A stretch of DNA of 61,437 nt from CAZSCF01 sp964547585. GTDB lineage: Bacteria > Patescibacteriota > Minisyncoccia > Moranbacterales > UBA2206. The position numbers were made by a program, and so were the translations under genes. The notes below the pieces were generated by a model. It saw nothing but the letters and a program-made list of their open reading frames with translations. It did not search any database and was not told the DNA's origin. Positions 50,234 through 58,069 of the stretch are shown here, piece by piece (positions within the stretch are counted from its first letter, which is position 1; every line of letters starts with the position of its first letter). The stretch spans positions 1 to 61,437 of the forward strand of contig CAZJOI010000002.1 of assembly GCA_964547585.1 (NCBI GenBank), given 5' to 3'.

Positions 50234-50565
50234 TTTATTTTTTGCCCCAAAGGGGTCCCTTCGGGATTTTTTAACAGCATATTTTTAAAGTTTATATTTT
50301 TTTGAATTTAGGAGAAATCCTCGGTAAAAAAATACAAACTTTAAAAATATTCGTAATGCCTGATTCGGATGTTATTATTTTACAATAAAATACCAAAAGC
50401 TACAAATGATTATTTAGACTCACTAAATTTCAAGCTTAGCAGGGATAATTTTAGAGGCTTATTGTAAAAAATATAGAATAAAGTTTTTTTCATATCAATT
50501 CGGCTCTAAAATTATCCTTGCTAAGCGTTTCTCTGATAAATCATGAAGTATGCTACAATAAATAA
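50234..50565. repeat. Intergenic space with two long inverted repeats
   Basis: 332 nt between the methyltransferase and helicase genes. Repeat 1 has 25-nt arms 50279-50303 and 50326-50350 with one mismatch and a 22-nt centre. Repeat 2 has 23-nt arms 50434-50456 and 50504-50526 with one mismatch and a 47-nt centre. A small CCC-TTC-GGG hairpin is near 50257-50266. No gene is seen. Confidence 0.85.
50551..50559 (+). promoter_or_regulatory. Extended -10 element of the helicase gene
   Basis: TGC-TACAAT with the -10 hexamer at 50554-50559, only 6 nt before the ATG, so the mRNA is probably leaderless. No good -35 is visible. Confidence 0.5.
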
Positions 50566-52725
50566 ATGCCAACAAATTTACTGGAAAAACTTAATCCTGC
50601 TCAGCGCGAAGCCGTCGAGACGACCGAGGGCCCTGTTTTGATTATTGCTGGAGCTGGTAGCGGAAAAACGCGTGCCTTGGCTTTTCGTACGGCCTTTTTG
50701 GTTTTAGAAAAAAATGTCTACCCACAAAATATTCTAGCCGTGACCTTTACCAATAAAGCCGCTCAAGAAATGAAAGAACGCATCGTCGAACTACTGCGAG
50801 AATCTTCTTTTTCCTCTTCAAATTTACCTCTAATTGGAACTTTTCATTCAATTTGTGTCAAAATTCTACGTAGAGAAATAGACAGACTTGGATACAAAAA
50901 AAGCTTTTCTATTCTGGATACTCAAGATCAGCTCGCTATGATTAAAAAGGTTTTCAAAGAAATTTCCCTAAACCCCGACCAATTTAATCCCAAAGCAGCC
51001 TTGGGAACAATTTCCAAAGCCAAAAATGAGCTTATTGATGCGAGCCATTTTGCCAAAAACAGTGGCAGCTACTACGAAGAAACAATTTCCAGAGTCTACT
51101 TGGCCTACCAAAAAAAATGCCGAGAACAATCCGCCTTGGATTTTGATGACCTGATTATGTTCACCGTTAAACTATTCAAAGATTTTCCAGAAGTTCTGGA
51201 AAAATACCAAAACATTTTCCGCTATATTATGGTAGACGAATATCAAGACACCAACCATGCTCAATATGAGCTTATTCACCTCTTGGCCAAAAAATATCAA
51301 AATATTTGTGTCGTTGGGGATGATTGGCAAGGAATCTATGCTTTTCGCGGAGCCAATATCCAAAACATTCTCAATTTTGAAAAGGACTACCCTAAAGCCA
51401 AGGTAGTTAAATTGGAACAAAATTATCGTTCAACTCAAAATATTCTGGATGCCGCCTATGGAGTTATTTCCAAAAATATCAATCGTAAAGACAAGACAAT
51501 TTGGACAGAAAAAAAGGGTGGCCATTTGATTGAATCTTTTGAAGCTCGCGACGAAAGAGAAGAATCGGAATATGTAGCTTCTGAAATTCAAAGAGAAATG
51601 AAACTAGGCAAAAAATTTAGCGACTTTGTTGTTCTATATCGCACCAATGCTCAATCTCGAATCTTGGAAGAAGCCATGCTGCGCTTTGGTCTACCATATC
51701 GCATCATTGGTGGTATAAAATTTTACCAAAGGAAAGAAGTTAAAGATGTTTTGGCCTATCTCAAACTGATTCAAAATTTTAATGACCAAATATCACTTGA
51801 AAGAATTATCAATGAACCCAAAAGAGGAATTGGTGAGGCTACGATCGGTAAATGGATAAAATTTTCCAAAGATCGAAACCTAAACCTAGTGGAAACCGGC
51901 ACCAATCTCAAAGAGGAAAAAAATATTGCCGACAATAAATTGGATTACATTTCCAAGTTTTGCGACTTCATTGAAAGGATGTCTGAAATCAAAGGCTCCC
52001 TGAAGCTGCGTGAATTTATTGAAAAAGTTTATATTGAAAGTGGCTATGAAAAATATTTGCTCGATGGCAGTGAAGAAGGTGAAATGCGACATGAAAATGT
52101 CATGGAACTTTTGACCGTTGCCCAAAAATACGAAGAATATCCAACGCCTGAAGGCTTGGAACTTTTCCTAGAAGAAGTTGCTCTGATCTCTGATACAGAT
52201 AACATTGATAAAAGTTCCGAAGCTGTGTATCTGATGACACTACATAGTGCCAAGGGATTGGAATTTACCAATGTTTTTATTGTTGGTCTTGAAGAAGGCA
52301 TTTTGCCTCATTCACGCAGTCTTTTGAGCCCGCAAGAAATGGAAGAAGAGAGAAGACTAATGTATGTCGGCATTACTCGCGCCAAAGAAAAAATATATTT
52401 ACTCTTTACTACTGAAAGAAATATTTACGGCTCCGTCCAATCTAATTCCCCTTCTCGATTTTTGGACGATATCCCAGAACATCTTTTGCAAGTCGCTAGA
52501 CCAAAACCTAAATCAGATGGAAAATTATTTAGCTTGAATAATAAATACGCCGAAGTCTCCAACAAAAAAACTGGAACTATTTTCAAAGATGGCGAACGCG
52601 TTGAACATCCGATTTTTGGTAAAGGCTTGGTCATCTCCGCTCAAGGTGATGTCCTCACGATTGCTTTTTCCAAAGCTGGACTCAAAAAACTTTCTGCTTC
52701 CATCGCCCCACTCAAAAAAATATAA
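50566..52725 (+). CDS. UvrD/PcrA-type superfamily 1 DNA helicase
   Basis: 719 residues. A 3'-5' helicase of repair and replication. Walker A AGAGSGKT is at residues 28-35, motif Ia is AVTFTNKAAQEM, Walker B DEYQDTN, motif III VVGDDWQGIYAFRGA, motif IV QNYRST, motif V TLHSAKGLEFTNVF and motif VI YVGITRAKE. All motifs are intact, with GDDWQ where GDDDQ is more usual. The C-terminal Tudor-like region (GERVEHPIFGKGLV) is as in PcrA. It is a single gene with no SD and a likely leaderless start. Confidence 0.95.
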   Translation: MPTNLLEKLNPAQREAVETTEGPVLIIAGAGSGKTRALAFRTAFLVLEKNVYPQNILAVTFTNKAAQEMKERIVELLRESSFSSSNLPLIGTFHSICVKILRREIDRLGYKKSFSILDTQDQLAMIKKVFKEISLNPDQFNPKAALGTISKAKNELIDASHFAKNSGSYYEETISRVYLAYQKKCREQSALDFDDLIMFTVKLFKDFPEVLEKYQNIFRYIMVDEYQDTNHAQYELIHLLAKKYQNICVVGDDWQGIYAFRGANIQNILNFEKDYPKAKVVKLEQNYRSTQNILDAAYGVISKNINRKDKTIWTEKKGGHLIESFEARDEREESEYVASEIQREMKLGKKFSDFVVLYRTNAQSRILEEAMLRFGLPYRIIGGIKFYQRKEVKDVLAYLKLIQNFNDQISLERIINEPKRGIGEATIGKWIKFSKDRNLNLVETGTNLKEEKNIADNKLDYISKFCDFIERMSEIKGSLKLREFIEKVYIESGYEKYLLDGSEEGEMRHENVMELLTVAQKYEEYPTPEGLELFLEEVALISDTDNIDKSSEAVYLMTLHSAKGLEFTNVFIVGLEEGILPHSRSLLSPQEMEEERRLMYVGITRAKEKIYLLFTTERNIYGSVQSNSPSRFLDDIPEHLLQVARPKPKSDGKLFSLNNKYAEVSNKKTGTIFKDGERVEHPIFGKGLVISAQGDVLTIAFSKAGLKKLSASIAPLKKI

Positions 52726-52737
52726 GAAAATATTTTT

Positions 52738-52783
52738 CTCCCTTTTCTAAAGGGAGATGTCCCGAAGGGACAGAGGGATTTTT
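52738..52783. repeat. Dispersed hairpin repeat before the DUF559 gene
   Basis: CTCCCTTTTCTAAAGGGAG and TGTCCC-GAA-GGGACA hairpins in series, ending in AGAGGGATTTTT. A related CCCCC...GGGGG hairpin follows the gene at 53158-53190. Confidence 0.75.
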
Positions 52784-52793
52784 ACGCAAACAA

Positions 52794-53153
52794 ATGAGAC
52801 TCTACTATAAATCATATTTGAAAAATAACTCCAGAAAACTCAGAAGCAAAATGACTGAATCGGAAATAATATTATGGAATATAATTAGAAGAAAGCAAAT
52901 AAATAACTTGCAATTTTACAGACAAAAACCATTGGGCAAATATATTGCTGATTTTTATTGTCCAATTAAAAAATTAGTTATTGAAATAGACGGCGGACAA
53001 CACTATGATAATGGAGAAATTGTAGAAGCAGATATTGAAAGAGAAAAATTTCTCAAAGAAATATTAAACTTGAGAATTATTAGATTCACCAATACAGATA
53101 TAAAGAAAAATTTATCTAGTGTAATAGATAAGGTATTAGAAGAATTAAAATAA
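52794..53153 (+). CDS. DUF559 (very-short-patch-repair-like) endonuclease domain protein
   Basis: 119 residues. The DUF559 pattern is clear: LRSKMTESEIILWNIIRRKQ, then QFYRQKPLGKYIADFYCPIK, then LVIEIDGGQHYDNGEI, with the putative metal-binding Asp and Glu of the Vsr-like fold (ADFYCP, IEIDGGQH). Activity is unproven. It is a lone gene set between two related GC-rich hairpin repeats (52738-52783 and 53158-53190), which suggests a small mobile unit. Confidence 0.85.
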   Translation: MRLYYKSYLKNNSRKLRSKMTESEIILWNIIRRKQINNLQFYRQKPLGKYIADFYCPIKKLVIEIDGGQHYDNGEIVEADIEREKFLKEILNLRIIRFTNTDIKKNLSSVIDKVLEELK

Positions 53154-53157
53154 AAAT

Positions 53158-53190
53158 CCCCCTTAGTCCCCCTTTTTCAAAGGGGGAAAT
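53158..53190. repeat. Dispersed hairpin repeat after the DUF559 gene
   Basis: A CCCCCTT...AAGGGGG hairpin downstream of the DUF559 stop, related in type to the repeat before the gene. Confidence 0.75.
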
Positions 53191-53207
53191 TTTTTTCAGA
53201 CAAAATA

Positions 53208-53246
53208 AAAACCGTGATTGTGAATAATACCACAACCACGGTTTTC
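53208..53246 (-). terminator. Terminator of the beta-barrel-like gene
   Basis: AAAACCGTG pairs with CACGGTTTT plus an inner imperfect stem, and a T-rich 3' side on the minus strand, 16 nt past the stop. Confidence 0.8.
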
Positions 53247-53261
53247 AGCCCATAAAGCTCT

Positions 53262-54077
53262 CTAGAAGGTATAGGCTAGCTTCAGACCGAACCAAAAATT
53301 ATCTTTGGTCAGCCCTACGTGCCGCTCGTTACCTGGCACCACTTCTTCATCAGATCCAAGCGACTCATACCCAAAGCGTTTTTGAAAATTCACTTCGGGA
53401 GTGATACTCAGTTCCTTGAATTCAAAGGGAAAGGCCAGAGAAACTTTTCCAGAACTCAGTTCCTCTCTATCTGCACCAAACATGCGTGTATGCCCCGCAC
53501 CAGACAAATCCACTTCAACATGTTTGTGCAGTTTAACTTTAAGGCCAAGCCGATAGGCCAATCCATCCCGTTCGCTTCTACCGATAATATGGTCGTATTC
53601 AGCCATAAAATATGGCGTGAACATTTCATTGATTGACCATTTTACTTTCGCAACCACGGCATGAATGTCGCCCTCTTTAAACTTGCCCAATTCGTAGATA
53701 TTGTAATACGAATAATACAAATCCACGCTAACTGTTCCGAATTCTTTGGCGATCCCGAAAGTCAGATCGACTTCATTCCCGCCACTGTCTGCTCCATAGC
53801 CTTCCTTTGGGGCATACGATGTCCAGACATTGGCATAAATTCCAGTTTTATTATGCGAAACGGTAAAACTTGGTTGCAGAACTGGACCATCGTAAAACTC
53901 CGCTCCGCTTACAGATCCAATATACCGACTGTACGCGTCGAAGCCAACAGACGCAGCAAGCACACTTTTCTCTTCTTCTACCTTAAATGTAATGACTTTC
54001 TCCTCAGCCGCAAGAGCGCAAACCGACTGAAAAACCACCATCGCCGCTACCAATACAATCATCAATGTCTTTTTCAT
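53262..54077 (-). CDS. Secreted beta-barrel-like protein
   Basis: 271 residues. Signal peptide (MKKTLMIVLVAAMVVFQSVC, cleavage near ALA at 24). The mature part alternates polar and hydrophobic residues in about ten stretches with many aromatics (GIYANVWTSYAP, SVDLYYSYYNIYEL, FTPYFMAEYDHII) and ends FWFGLKLAYTF, a C-terminus like that of outer-membrane proteins, where a final Phe is the BAM signal. A strong AGGAGG SD precedes the ATG. CPR bacteria are thought to lack an outer membrane, so this is odd. Sampled lines have 42-50% GC, above the helicase gene (about 37%), consistent with transfer. The ligand is unknown. Confidence 0.55.
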   Translation of the reverse strand: MKKTLMIVLVAAMVVFQSVCALAAEEKVITFKVEEEKSVLAASVGFDAYSRYIGSVSGAEFYDGPVLQPSFTVSHNKTGIYANVWTSYAPKEGYGADSGGNEVDLTFGIAKEFGTVSVDLYYSYYNIYELGKFKEGDIHAVVAKVKWSINEMFTPYFMAEYDHIIGRSERDGLAYRLGLKVKLHKHVEVDLSGAGHTRMFGADREELSSGKVSLAFPFEFKELSITPEVNFQKRFGYESLGSDEEVVPGNERHVGLTKDNFWFGLKLAYTF

Positions 54078-54262
54078 CTCTTCCTCCTTGGGAATATATA
54101 ATTTATTGTTAAGTTTCTGTCCTTATTCTACGATTTTTAAGTCTATCATAAAAACCGCCGAAAGTCAAACACCACCCACCATTATTGGCTAATATAAGCC
54201 AAAAAATACTTCCCTTAATGGGAAGCCTTTTTAAAAATAATCAAAATACTAGATACAAAATA

Positions 54263-55324
54263 CTAATAGATGAATCCTCTAATCACGCGATTAGAAATAT
54301 CCAATGTTCTGGTTGATTTTCTGGCCCAACCTTTGTAGTTCATTTCCGAAACAGTAATTGTGCTGCCACTGACTTTTTCAACCAGAGAAACATGCCCCCA
54401 TCTGGATTCTGAAGAAACCATAATCGCTCCAACTTGTGGTTTTCTGCCAGTTGCATAACCCATTGATTTAGCATTAAATAACCAAGCTCCGGCGTTACCT
54501 GACCAAGGCACATATCTTTTCTGAGCTACATACCAAGTACAATAACCGTAAGGAAACTTATGCCCTGTTCCAGCTTTGCCACTGAGTTTTTTACCAACAG
54601 ATTCAAATGATTCATAATTTCTAGAAGCAATTCTAGAATTGTCCACAGCTGAAGTGGCCGGTCTCCTTTCGACTGTTTCTTTTTGCCCACCAGGAATCAT
54701 AATTGATTCGCCTTCAGTCAAATCTCCATTGGCTGGCAAATTATTGAAAGCAATAATTTTATCTTTTTCAGCTTTATATTTTTTAGCAATATCCTCTATA
54801 CTGTCACCCTTTTTGATAGTATAAGAAAATCCGTCTGCTGGTAAAATAAAGATATTATCACCAGGCTTGATGGAATCAACATTGTCGATTTCATTCGCCC
54901 AAAGGATCGTATTGACTGAAATATGATTTTTAGCCGCAATACCACTGATAGTATCTCCCTCTTTAACTTCATATACCTCAACACCCCCATCTTCTCTTGG
55001 CTCTTCTCTAACCGGTGAAATTACTGAAACCCAAGCATTGTCATCCAGATTATTATAAACTTTTTCCTGATTCAATTCCTTGATTGATTCCGGATCAGAA
55101 ACAATCTTTGCTTGAGATAATTTTATCATTGCTAAATTACTTTTTTGATTACTGGCTTTAAGCGACATGCTATTTTCCAAAGGATTAGCATAATCTTCTA
55201 TTTCCCCAAATGAGCCAAACAAAAAACCACTGGATTCTTTTCCTGCGGTCAGATTTGTAGCTGAAACCAGGATAGCACTGCTTATAACAACCACTAGAGC
55301 TGAATAATTTCTGAATATATGCAA
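54263..55324 (-). CDS. LysM-CHAP cell-wall hydrolase
   Basis: 353 residues if it starts at the TTG at 55324. A membrane helix at the N-terminus (about 8-25), an Asn/Ser-rich spacer, LysM domains at about 117-161 and 167-211, and a C-terminal CHAP domain with Cys262 (GYCTWYV), His311 (WGHVSLVE) and Asn329 form an intact amidase or endopeptidase that cleaves peptidoglycan. The start is doubtful: the same frame stays open to 55495 and encodes a plausible basic N-terminal extension (HIAQFIKEHRTIKVLHIFRN) but no ATG. Restoring one base in an AAAA run (55493-55496) would join it to an ATG at 55520. Confidence 0.88.
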   Translation of the reverse strand: MHIFRNYSALVVVISSAILVSATNLTAGKESSGFLFGSFGEIEDYANPLENSMSLKASNQKSNLAMIKLSQAKIVSDPESIKELNQEKVYNNLDDNAWVSVISPVREEPREDGGVEVYEVKEGDTISGIAAKNHISVNTILWANEIDNVDSIKPGDNIFILPADGFSYTIKKGDSIEDIAKKYKAEKDKIIAFNNLPANGDLTEGESIMIPGGQKETVERRPATSAVDNSRIASRNYESFESVGKKLSGKAGTGHKFPYGYCTWYVAQKRYVPWSGNAGAWLFNAKSMGYATGRKPQVGAIMVSSESRWGHVSLVEKVSGSTITVSEMNYKGWARKSTRTLDISNRVIRGFIY

Positions 55325-55443
55325 AACCTTTATGGTTCTGTGCTCTTTGATGAATTGGGCAATATGCTTTTGTGCTATATAAATATTGGAGTTCAGCCTC
55401 CTAAAGTTAGCTCCGCTTAATAAACCTCCTAAGTAACTGATAT

Positions 55444-55545
55444 TTAGTTTACTAATTGTCTTAACCTTTCTTTTTGGCTTGAATTTAAGAACTTTTCACC
55501 CGAAAAGTGAGTCTGCTCATCGATCCAATCCCTAATTTTTATCAC
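55444..55545 (-). CDS. Possible 33-residue leader peptide
   Basis: A GTG-started frame that begins where the transcript should start (5 nt after the -10), encoding VIKIRDWIDEQTHFSGEKF and so on, ending TAA at 55444-55446. It overlaps the open frame of the hydrolase in another phase. It may be a leader peptide, the true N-terminus joined by a frameshift, or chance. Confidence 0.3.
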   Translation of the reverse strand: MIKIRDWIDEQTHFSGEKFLNSSQKERLRQLVN

Positions 55546-55550
55546 CTTGA

Positions 55551-55579
55551 AGTATATCTCTCATAGCCTAAGCTGTCAA
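55551..55579 (-). promoter_or_regulatory. Promoter of the LysM-CHAP gene
   Basis: On the minus strand TTGACA (55579-55574), a 17-nt spacer and TATACT (55556-55551), a near-consensus sigma-70 promoter. Confidence 0.75.
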
Positions 55580-55747
55580 GGAAAAATATACTCTATTGTC
55601 AATGATTTGGCTTAAACAAAGCAAATTTTTTGCATTTAGTGTCTATTGTTTTGTATTTAGCAAGGAATTTTAATAAAATGTTAGAAACCATTCGAAAACC
55701 AGTTATCCTTCACAAAAAACATACTAGATACTAAATACTAAATACGT

Positions 55748-55753
55748 TATACT
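55748..55753 (+). promoter_or_regulatory. -10 element of the Xer recombinase gene
   Basis: TATACT 7 nt before the ATG, suggesting a leaderless mRNA. No clear -35 is seen. Confidence 0.4.
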
Positions 55754-55760
55754 TGTTATT

Positions 55761-56732
55761 ATGAATCTAGAAGAACTCAAAAATCAATTTTTGGAGTATC
55801 TGGAAATAGAAAAAGGCCGATCACGCAAGACCATTGATAACTACGGACACTATCTCAGTCGTTTTTTGGATTGGGCTAAGGTTACTGATCCCAAAGACAT
55901 CACCGATGAAATGATAAGTCGGTATCGCGTTTTCCTCAACCGCTTTGAAAGCCCAAAAGGAGATGGCCTCAAAAAACTTACCCAAAACTACTATATTATT
56001 GCCCTGCGCAGTTTCCTAAAATATCTGGCCCGCAAAAACATTAAAACCTTGCAAGCTGAAAAGGTAGAAATTGGAAAAACTGAGCGCAAGGAAGTAGAAT
56101 TTCTGGAACCAGATGAAGTGGAGAGAATTATTGATGTAGCCAATGGGGCTGATTTTAAATCTCTTCGTGATAAAGCTATCTTGGAACTTCTTTTTTCTTC
56201 TGGGCTGCGTGTTTCGGAATTAGCCAATCTAAATCGTGATCGACTAGATTTGAAAAATCAGGAATTTAGCGTCAGAGGAAAGGGTGGAAAAATTAGAGTT
56301 GTTTTTATTTCCAACTCAGCTAAAGCAGCCATTGAAAAATATCTGGAAAAAAGAGCCGACATTGATCCTGCTGTTTTTGTACGAGATGCCAAGGGTTTGG
56401 AAAAATTTTCTTCTAGAAAATCTTTGCCAGCGAAACAGACAAAAGAAAATAAAAAATCTGAAAATAAAGACAGCCTTCGTCTTACACCACGCAGTATTCA
56501 AAGAATTGTGAAACACTATGCCGTTAAAGCTGGTATCATTAAGGATGTTCACCCACATACTTTTCGTCATTCATTTGCTACTGATTTATTAATGAACGGC
56601 GCAGACATTCGAAGTGTACAAACAATGCTTGGGCATTCTTCCATCACTACTACTCAAATTTATACCCACATTACCAATCCACAGCTTAAAGAAATTCACA
56701 AAACCTTTCACGGCCGAAGAAGAAGGAAATAA
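55761..56732 (+). CDS. xerD: Tyrosine recombinase, XerC/XerD type
   Basis: 323 residues. It probably resolves chromosome dimers at dif with FtsK (gene at 16148). The N-terminal SAM-like core-binding domain (about 1-90) is followed by the catalytic domain with Arg in SSGLRVSELANL, Lys in GKGGKIRVV, HTFRHSFATDL (His and Arg), LGHSSITTTQIYTHI (His and nucleophilic Tyr). All catalytic residues are present. A Lys-rich insert (about 212-235) precedes the RSIQRIVKHYA helix. Since only one Xer is seen here, it may act alone as XerH or XerA do; this is inference. Confidence 0.9.
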   Translation: MNLEELKNQFLEYLEIEKGRSRKTIDNYGHYLSRFLDWAKVTDPKDITDEMISRYRVFLNRFESPKGDGLKKLTQNYYIIALRSFLKYLARKNIKTLQAEKVEIGKTERKEVEFLEPDEVERIIDVANGADFKSLRDKAILELLFSSGLRVSELANLNRDRLDLKNQEFSVRGKGGKIRVVFISNSAKAAIEKYLEKRADIDPAVFVRDAKGLEKFSSRKSLPAKQTKENKKSENKDSLRLTPRSIQRIVKHYAVKAGIIKDVHPHTFRHSFATDLLMNGADIRSVQTMLGHSSITTTQIYTHITNPQLKEIHKTFHGRRRRK

Positions 56733-56751
56733 AAAAAATCATTTTTTTCAA

Positions 56752-56787
56752 AAAATAAAAAACACTAACCAAAATTAGTGTTTTCTG
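56752..56787 (+). terminator. Terminator of the Xer gene
   Basis: AAAACACTAA/TTAGTGTTTT stem with an A-rich 5' side and T-rich end. Confidence 0.85.
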
Positions 56788-56793
56788 TTTATG

Positions 56794-56865
56794 TGGGACC
56801 AGCTGGATTCGAACCAGCGACCAAGTGATTATGAGTCACCTGCTCTACCGCTGAGCTATGGTCCC
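56794..56865 (-). tRNA. tRNA with CAT anticodon (Ile2 or Met)
   Basis: Acceptor GGGACCA/TGGTCCC, anticodon stem GTGA/TCAC with loop CTCATAA, T arm GGTTCGAATCC, discriminator A, no encoded CCA. The anticodon arm and variable region (CTTGGTCGCTGG) resemble E. coli tRNA-Ile2, whose C34 is changed to lysidine by TilS (gene at 60475), more than elongator Met, but this cannot be settled by eye. Confidence 0.9.
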
Positions 56866-56950
56866 ATCGTCGCTTCACTCCTCTTTAAAACCTTGCGGTT
56901 TTAATATTTCCACTACGGGAAAACTTTCGTTTTCCCGACCCCTTTCCTTG

Positions 56951-57024
56951 TGGGTCTGTGCAGACTCGAACTGCAGACCTCTACAATGTCAATGTAGCGC
57001 TCTAACCAACTGAGCTACAAACCC
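56951..57024 (-). tRNA. tRNA-Val (anticodon GAC)
   Basis: Acceptor GGGTTTG pairs with CAGACCC (one G-T), anticodon stem CTACA/TGTAG with loop TTGACAT, T arm GCAGTTCGAGTCTGC, discriminator A, no encoded CCA. Confidence 0.95.
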
Positions 57025-57074
57025 AAAAATGCTAACTTTTTTAGTTTATTTTAAAAAAACAGATCAGTCAACAT

Positions 57075-57105
57075 AAAACCCCGCGCATAACGGGGTTTTA
57101 AAAAA
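57075..57105 (-). terminator. Terminator of the 57124-60441 cluster
   Basis: AAAACCCCG/CGGGGTTTT hairpin with a 7-nt loop, followed on the minus strand by T-rich sequence, about 20 nt past the stop at 57124. Confidence 0.85.
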
Positions 57106-57123
57106 AATATTTTACCCCAGTTA

Positions 57124-58065
57124 CTAAGCCGGAACTCCTGTAATTTCGGCTGCTTTTATTTCTTCCTTTTCAATCACAATCTCTTCTTTTTCAACTTTGG
57201 CAATTTCGTTAAAAAATAACACCCAAACAGCCTGAGAAAATACTTTTATAATTGATCCTAAAAACAGAGCCAAAAGAGTAAAAACAATTCCTGCTATACA
57301 AGCTACAATAATAGCACCCACTGTATTGAAAATCAGAAATAGCAAACCACCAAGAATCAAGAATGGAATAGCCAGAAAAATAAGCACTGTTAAAAAGAGA
57401 ATCGCCGGAATAATATTTATCAAAATAAGAAGCAATGACATAAGAATGCTAACCCAAGCATTTTTAAGAATGAGTCGATATCCTTTTTCCAAAGAATCCC
57501 AAACGGAAAGATCGGCGAGAACAGCGTAAAGAGACCCGAATATTTGTGTAAAATAAACAAAAAACAAAACTGGAACCAAAAAGACAATTGCTACAAAAAC
57601 GGAAATGCCACCCAAAATAAAATATTTACTGGAAAAAAGAAACGTGATTGGAATAATAAAAACAAACATTGCCGCCATAGCGAAAATCATACACAAAATT
57701 CCAATCAAAATTATTTTCCAAAAATATTTTTTTCCATCTTGAAAGCCCTTTTTGAAGTTCGACATTTTCCCTTCAATATTTTTCTGCAATGATTTTATGA
57801 GCGCTCCACGACCGATAACTCCTACCAACAGAAGAGCCAACCAAATCAAAAAAATTATGACAAAAGCAGTAGCAACAAATTGAAAATGTGCAGATACAAA
57901 ATCTATTACTTGCTGATAATCTTTTTCTTCCTTGGAGTCACCTGTCGAAAAAAATCCTCCGCAACTTGAAAGAATAATGAAAAAACCAAACCACCAAAGG
58001 TACCGATTTTTCCAAGTTATTTTCAGGGCATCTTTGAGAATTTGAATGTAGTTTATATTTTTCAT
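57124..58065 (-). CDS. Multi-pass membrane protein of unknown function
   Basis: 313 residues with about six membrane helices (about 22-40, 60-85, 118-145, 150-178, 205-232, 240-275). The N-terminus reads YIQILKDALKITWKNRYLWWFGFF, a phrase common in bacterial membrane proteins of the DUF4013 / glycerophosphodiesterase-membrane-domain type. No catalytic motif is seen. The C-terminus is Glu/Lys-rich and cytoplasmic. The next gene upstream ends 4 nt before its start, so it is part of a unit with the 180-residue membrane protein and ftsH, possibly a quality-control partner or substrate. Confidence 0.6.
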   Translation of the reverse strand: MKNINYIQILKDALKITWKNRYLWWFGFFIILSSCGGFFSTGDSKEEKDYQQVIDFVSAHFQFVATAFVIIFLIWLALLLVGVIGRGALIKSLQKNIEGKMSNFKKGFQDGKKYFWKIILIGILCMIFAMAAMFVFIIPITFLFSSKYFILGGISVFVAIVFLVPVLFFVYFTQIFGSLYAVLADLSVWDSLEKGYRLILKNAWVSILMSLLLILINIIPAILFLTVLIFLAIPFLILGGLLFLIFNTVGAIIVACIAGIVFTLLALFLGSIIKVFSQAVWVLFFNEIAKVEKEEIVIEKEEIKAAEITGVPA

Positions 58066-58069
58066 ATTA

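Larger units (their letters stand above)
55325..55760. other. Leader and promoter region of the LysM-CHAP gene
   Basis: 436 nt. It holds the probable coding extension of the hydrolase (55325-55495, same frame), an overlapping 33-codon frame (55444-55545), the promoter 55551-55579, and a tract of TACTAGATACTAAA words (55719-55745) before the Xer gene. Two AGGAGG words (about 55390-55435, minus strand) lie inside the extension. No riboswitch is recognised. Confidence 0.55.

Noticed and set aside
55325..55560. A ydaO-type (c-di-AMP) riboswitch before the wall hydrolase gene
   Set aside because: The conserved core of that riboswitch is not seen, and the region reads as protein in the frame of the hydrolase.
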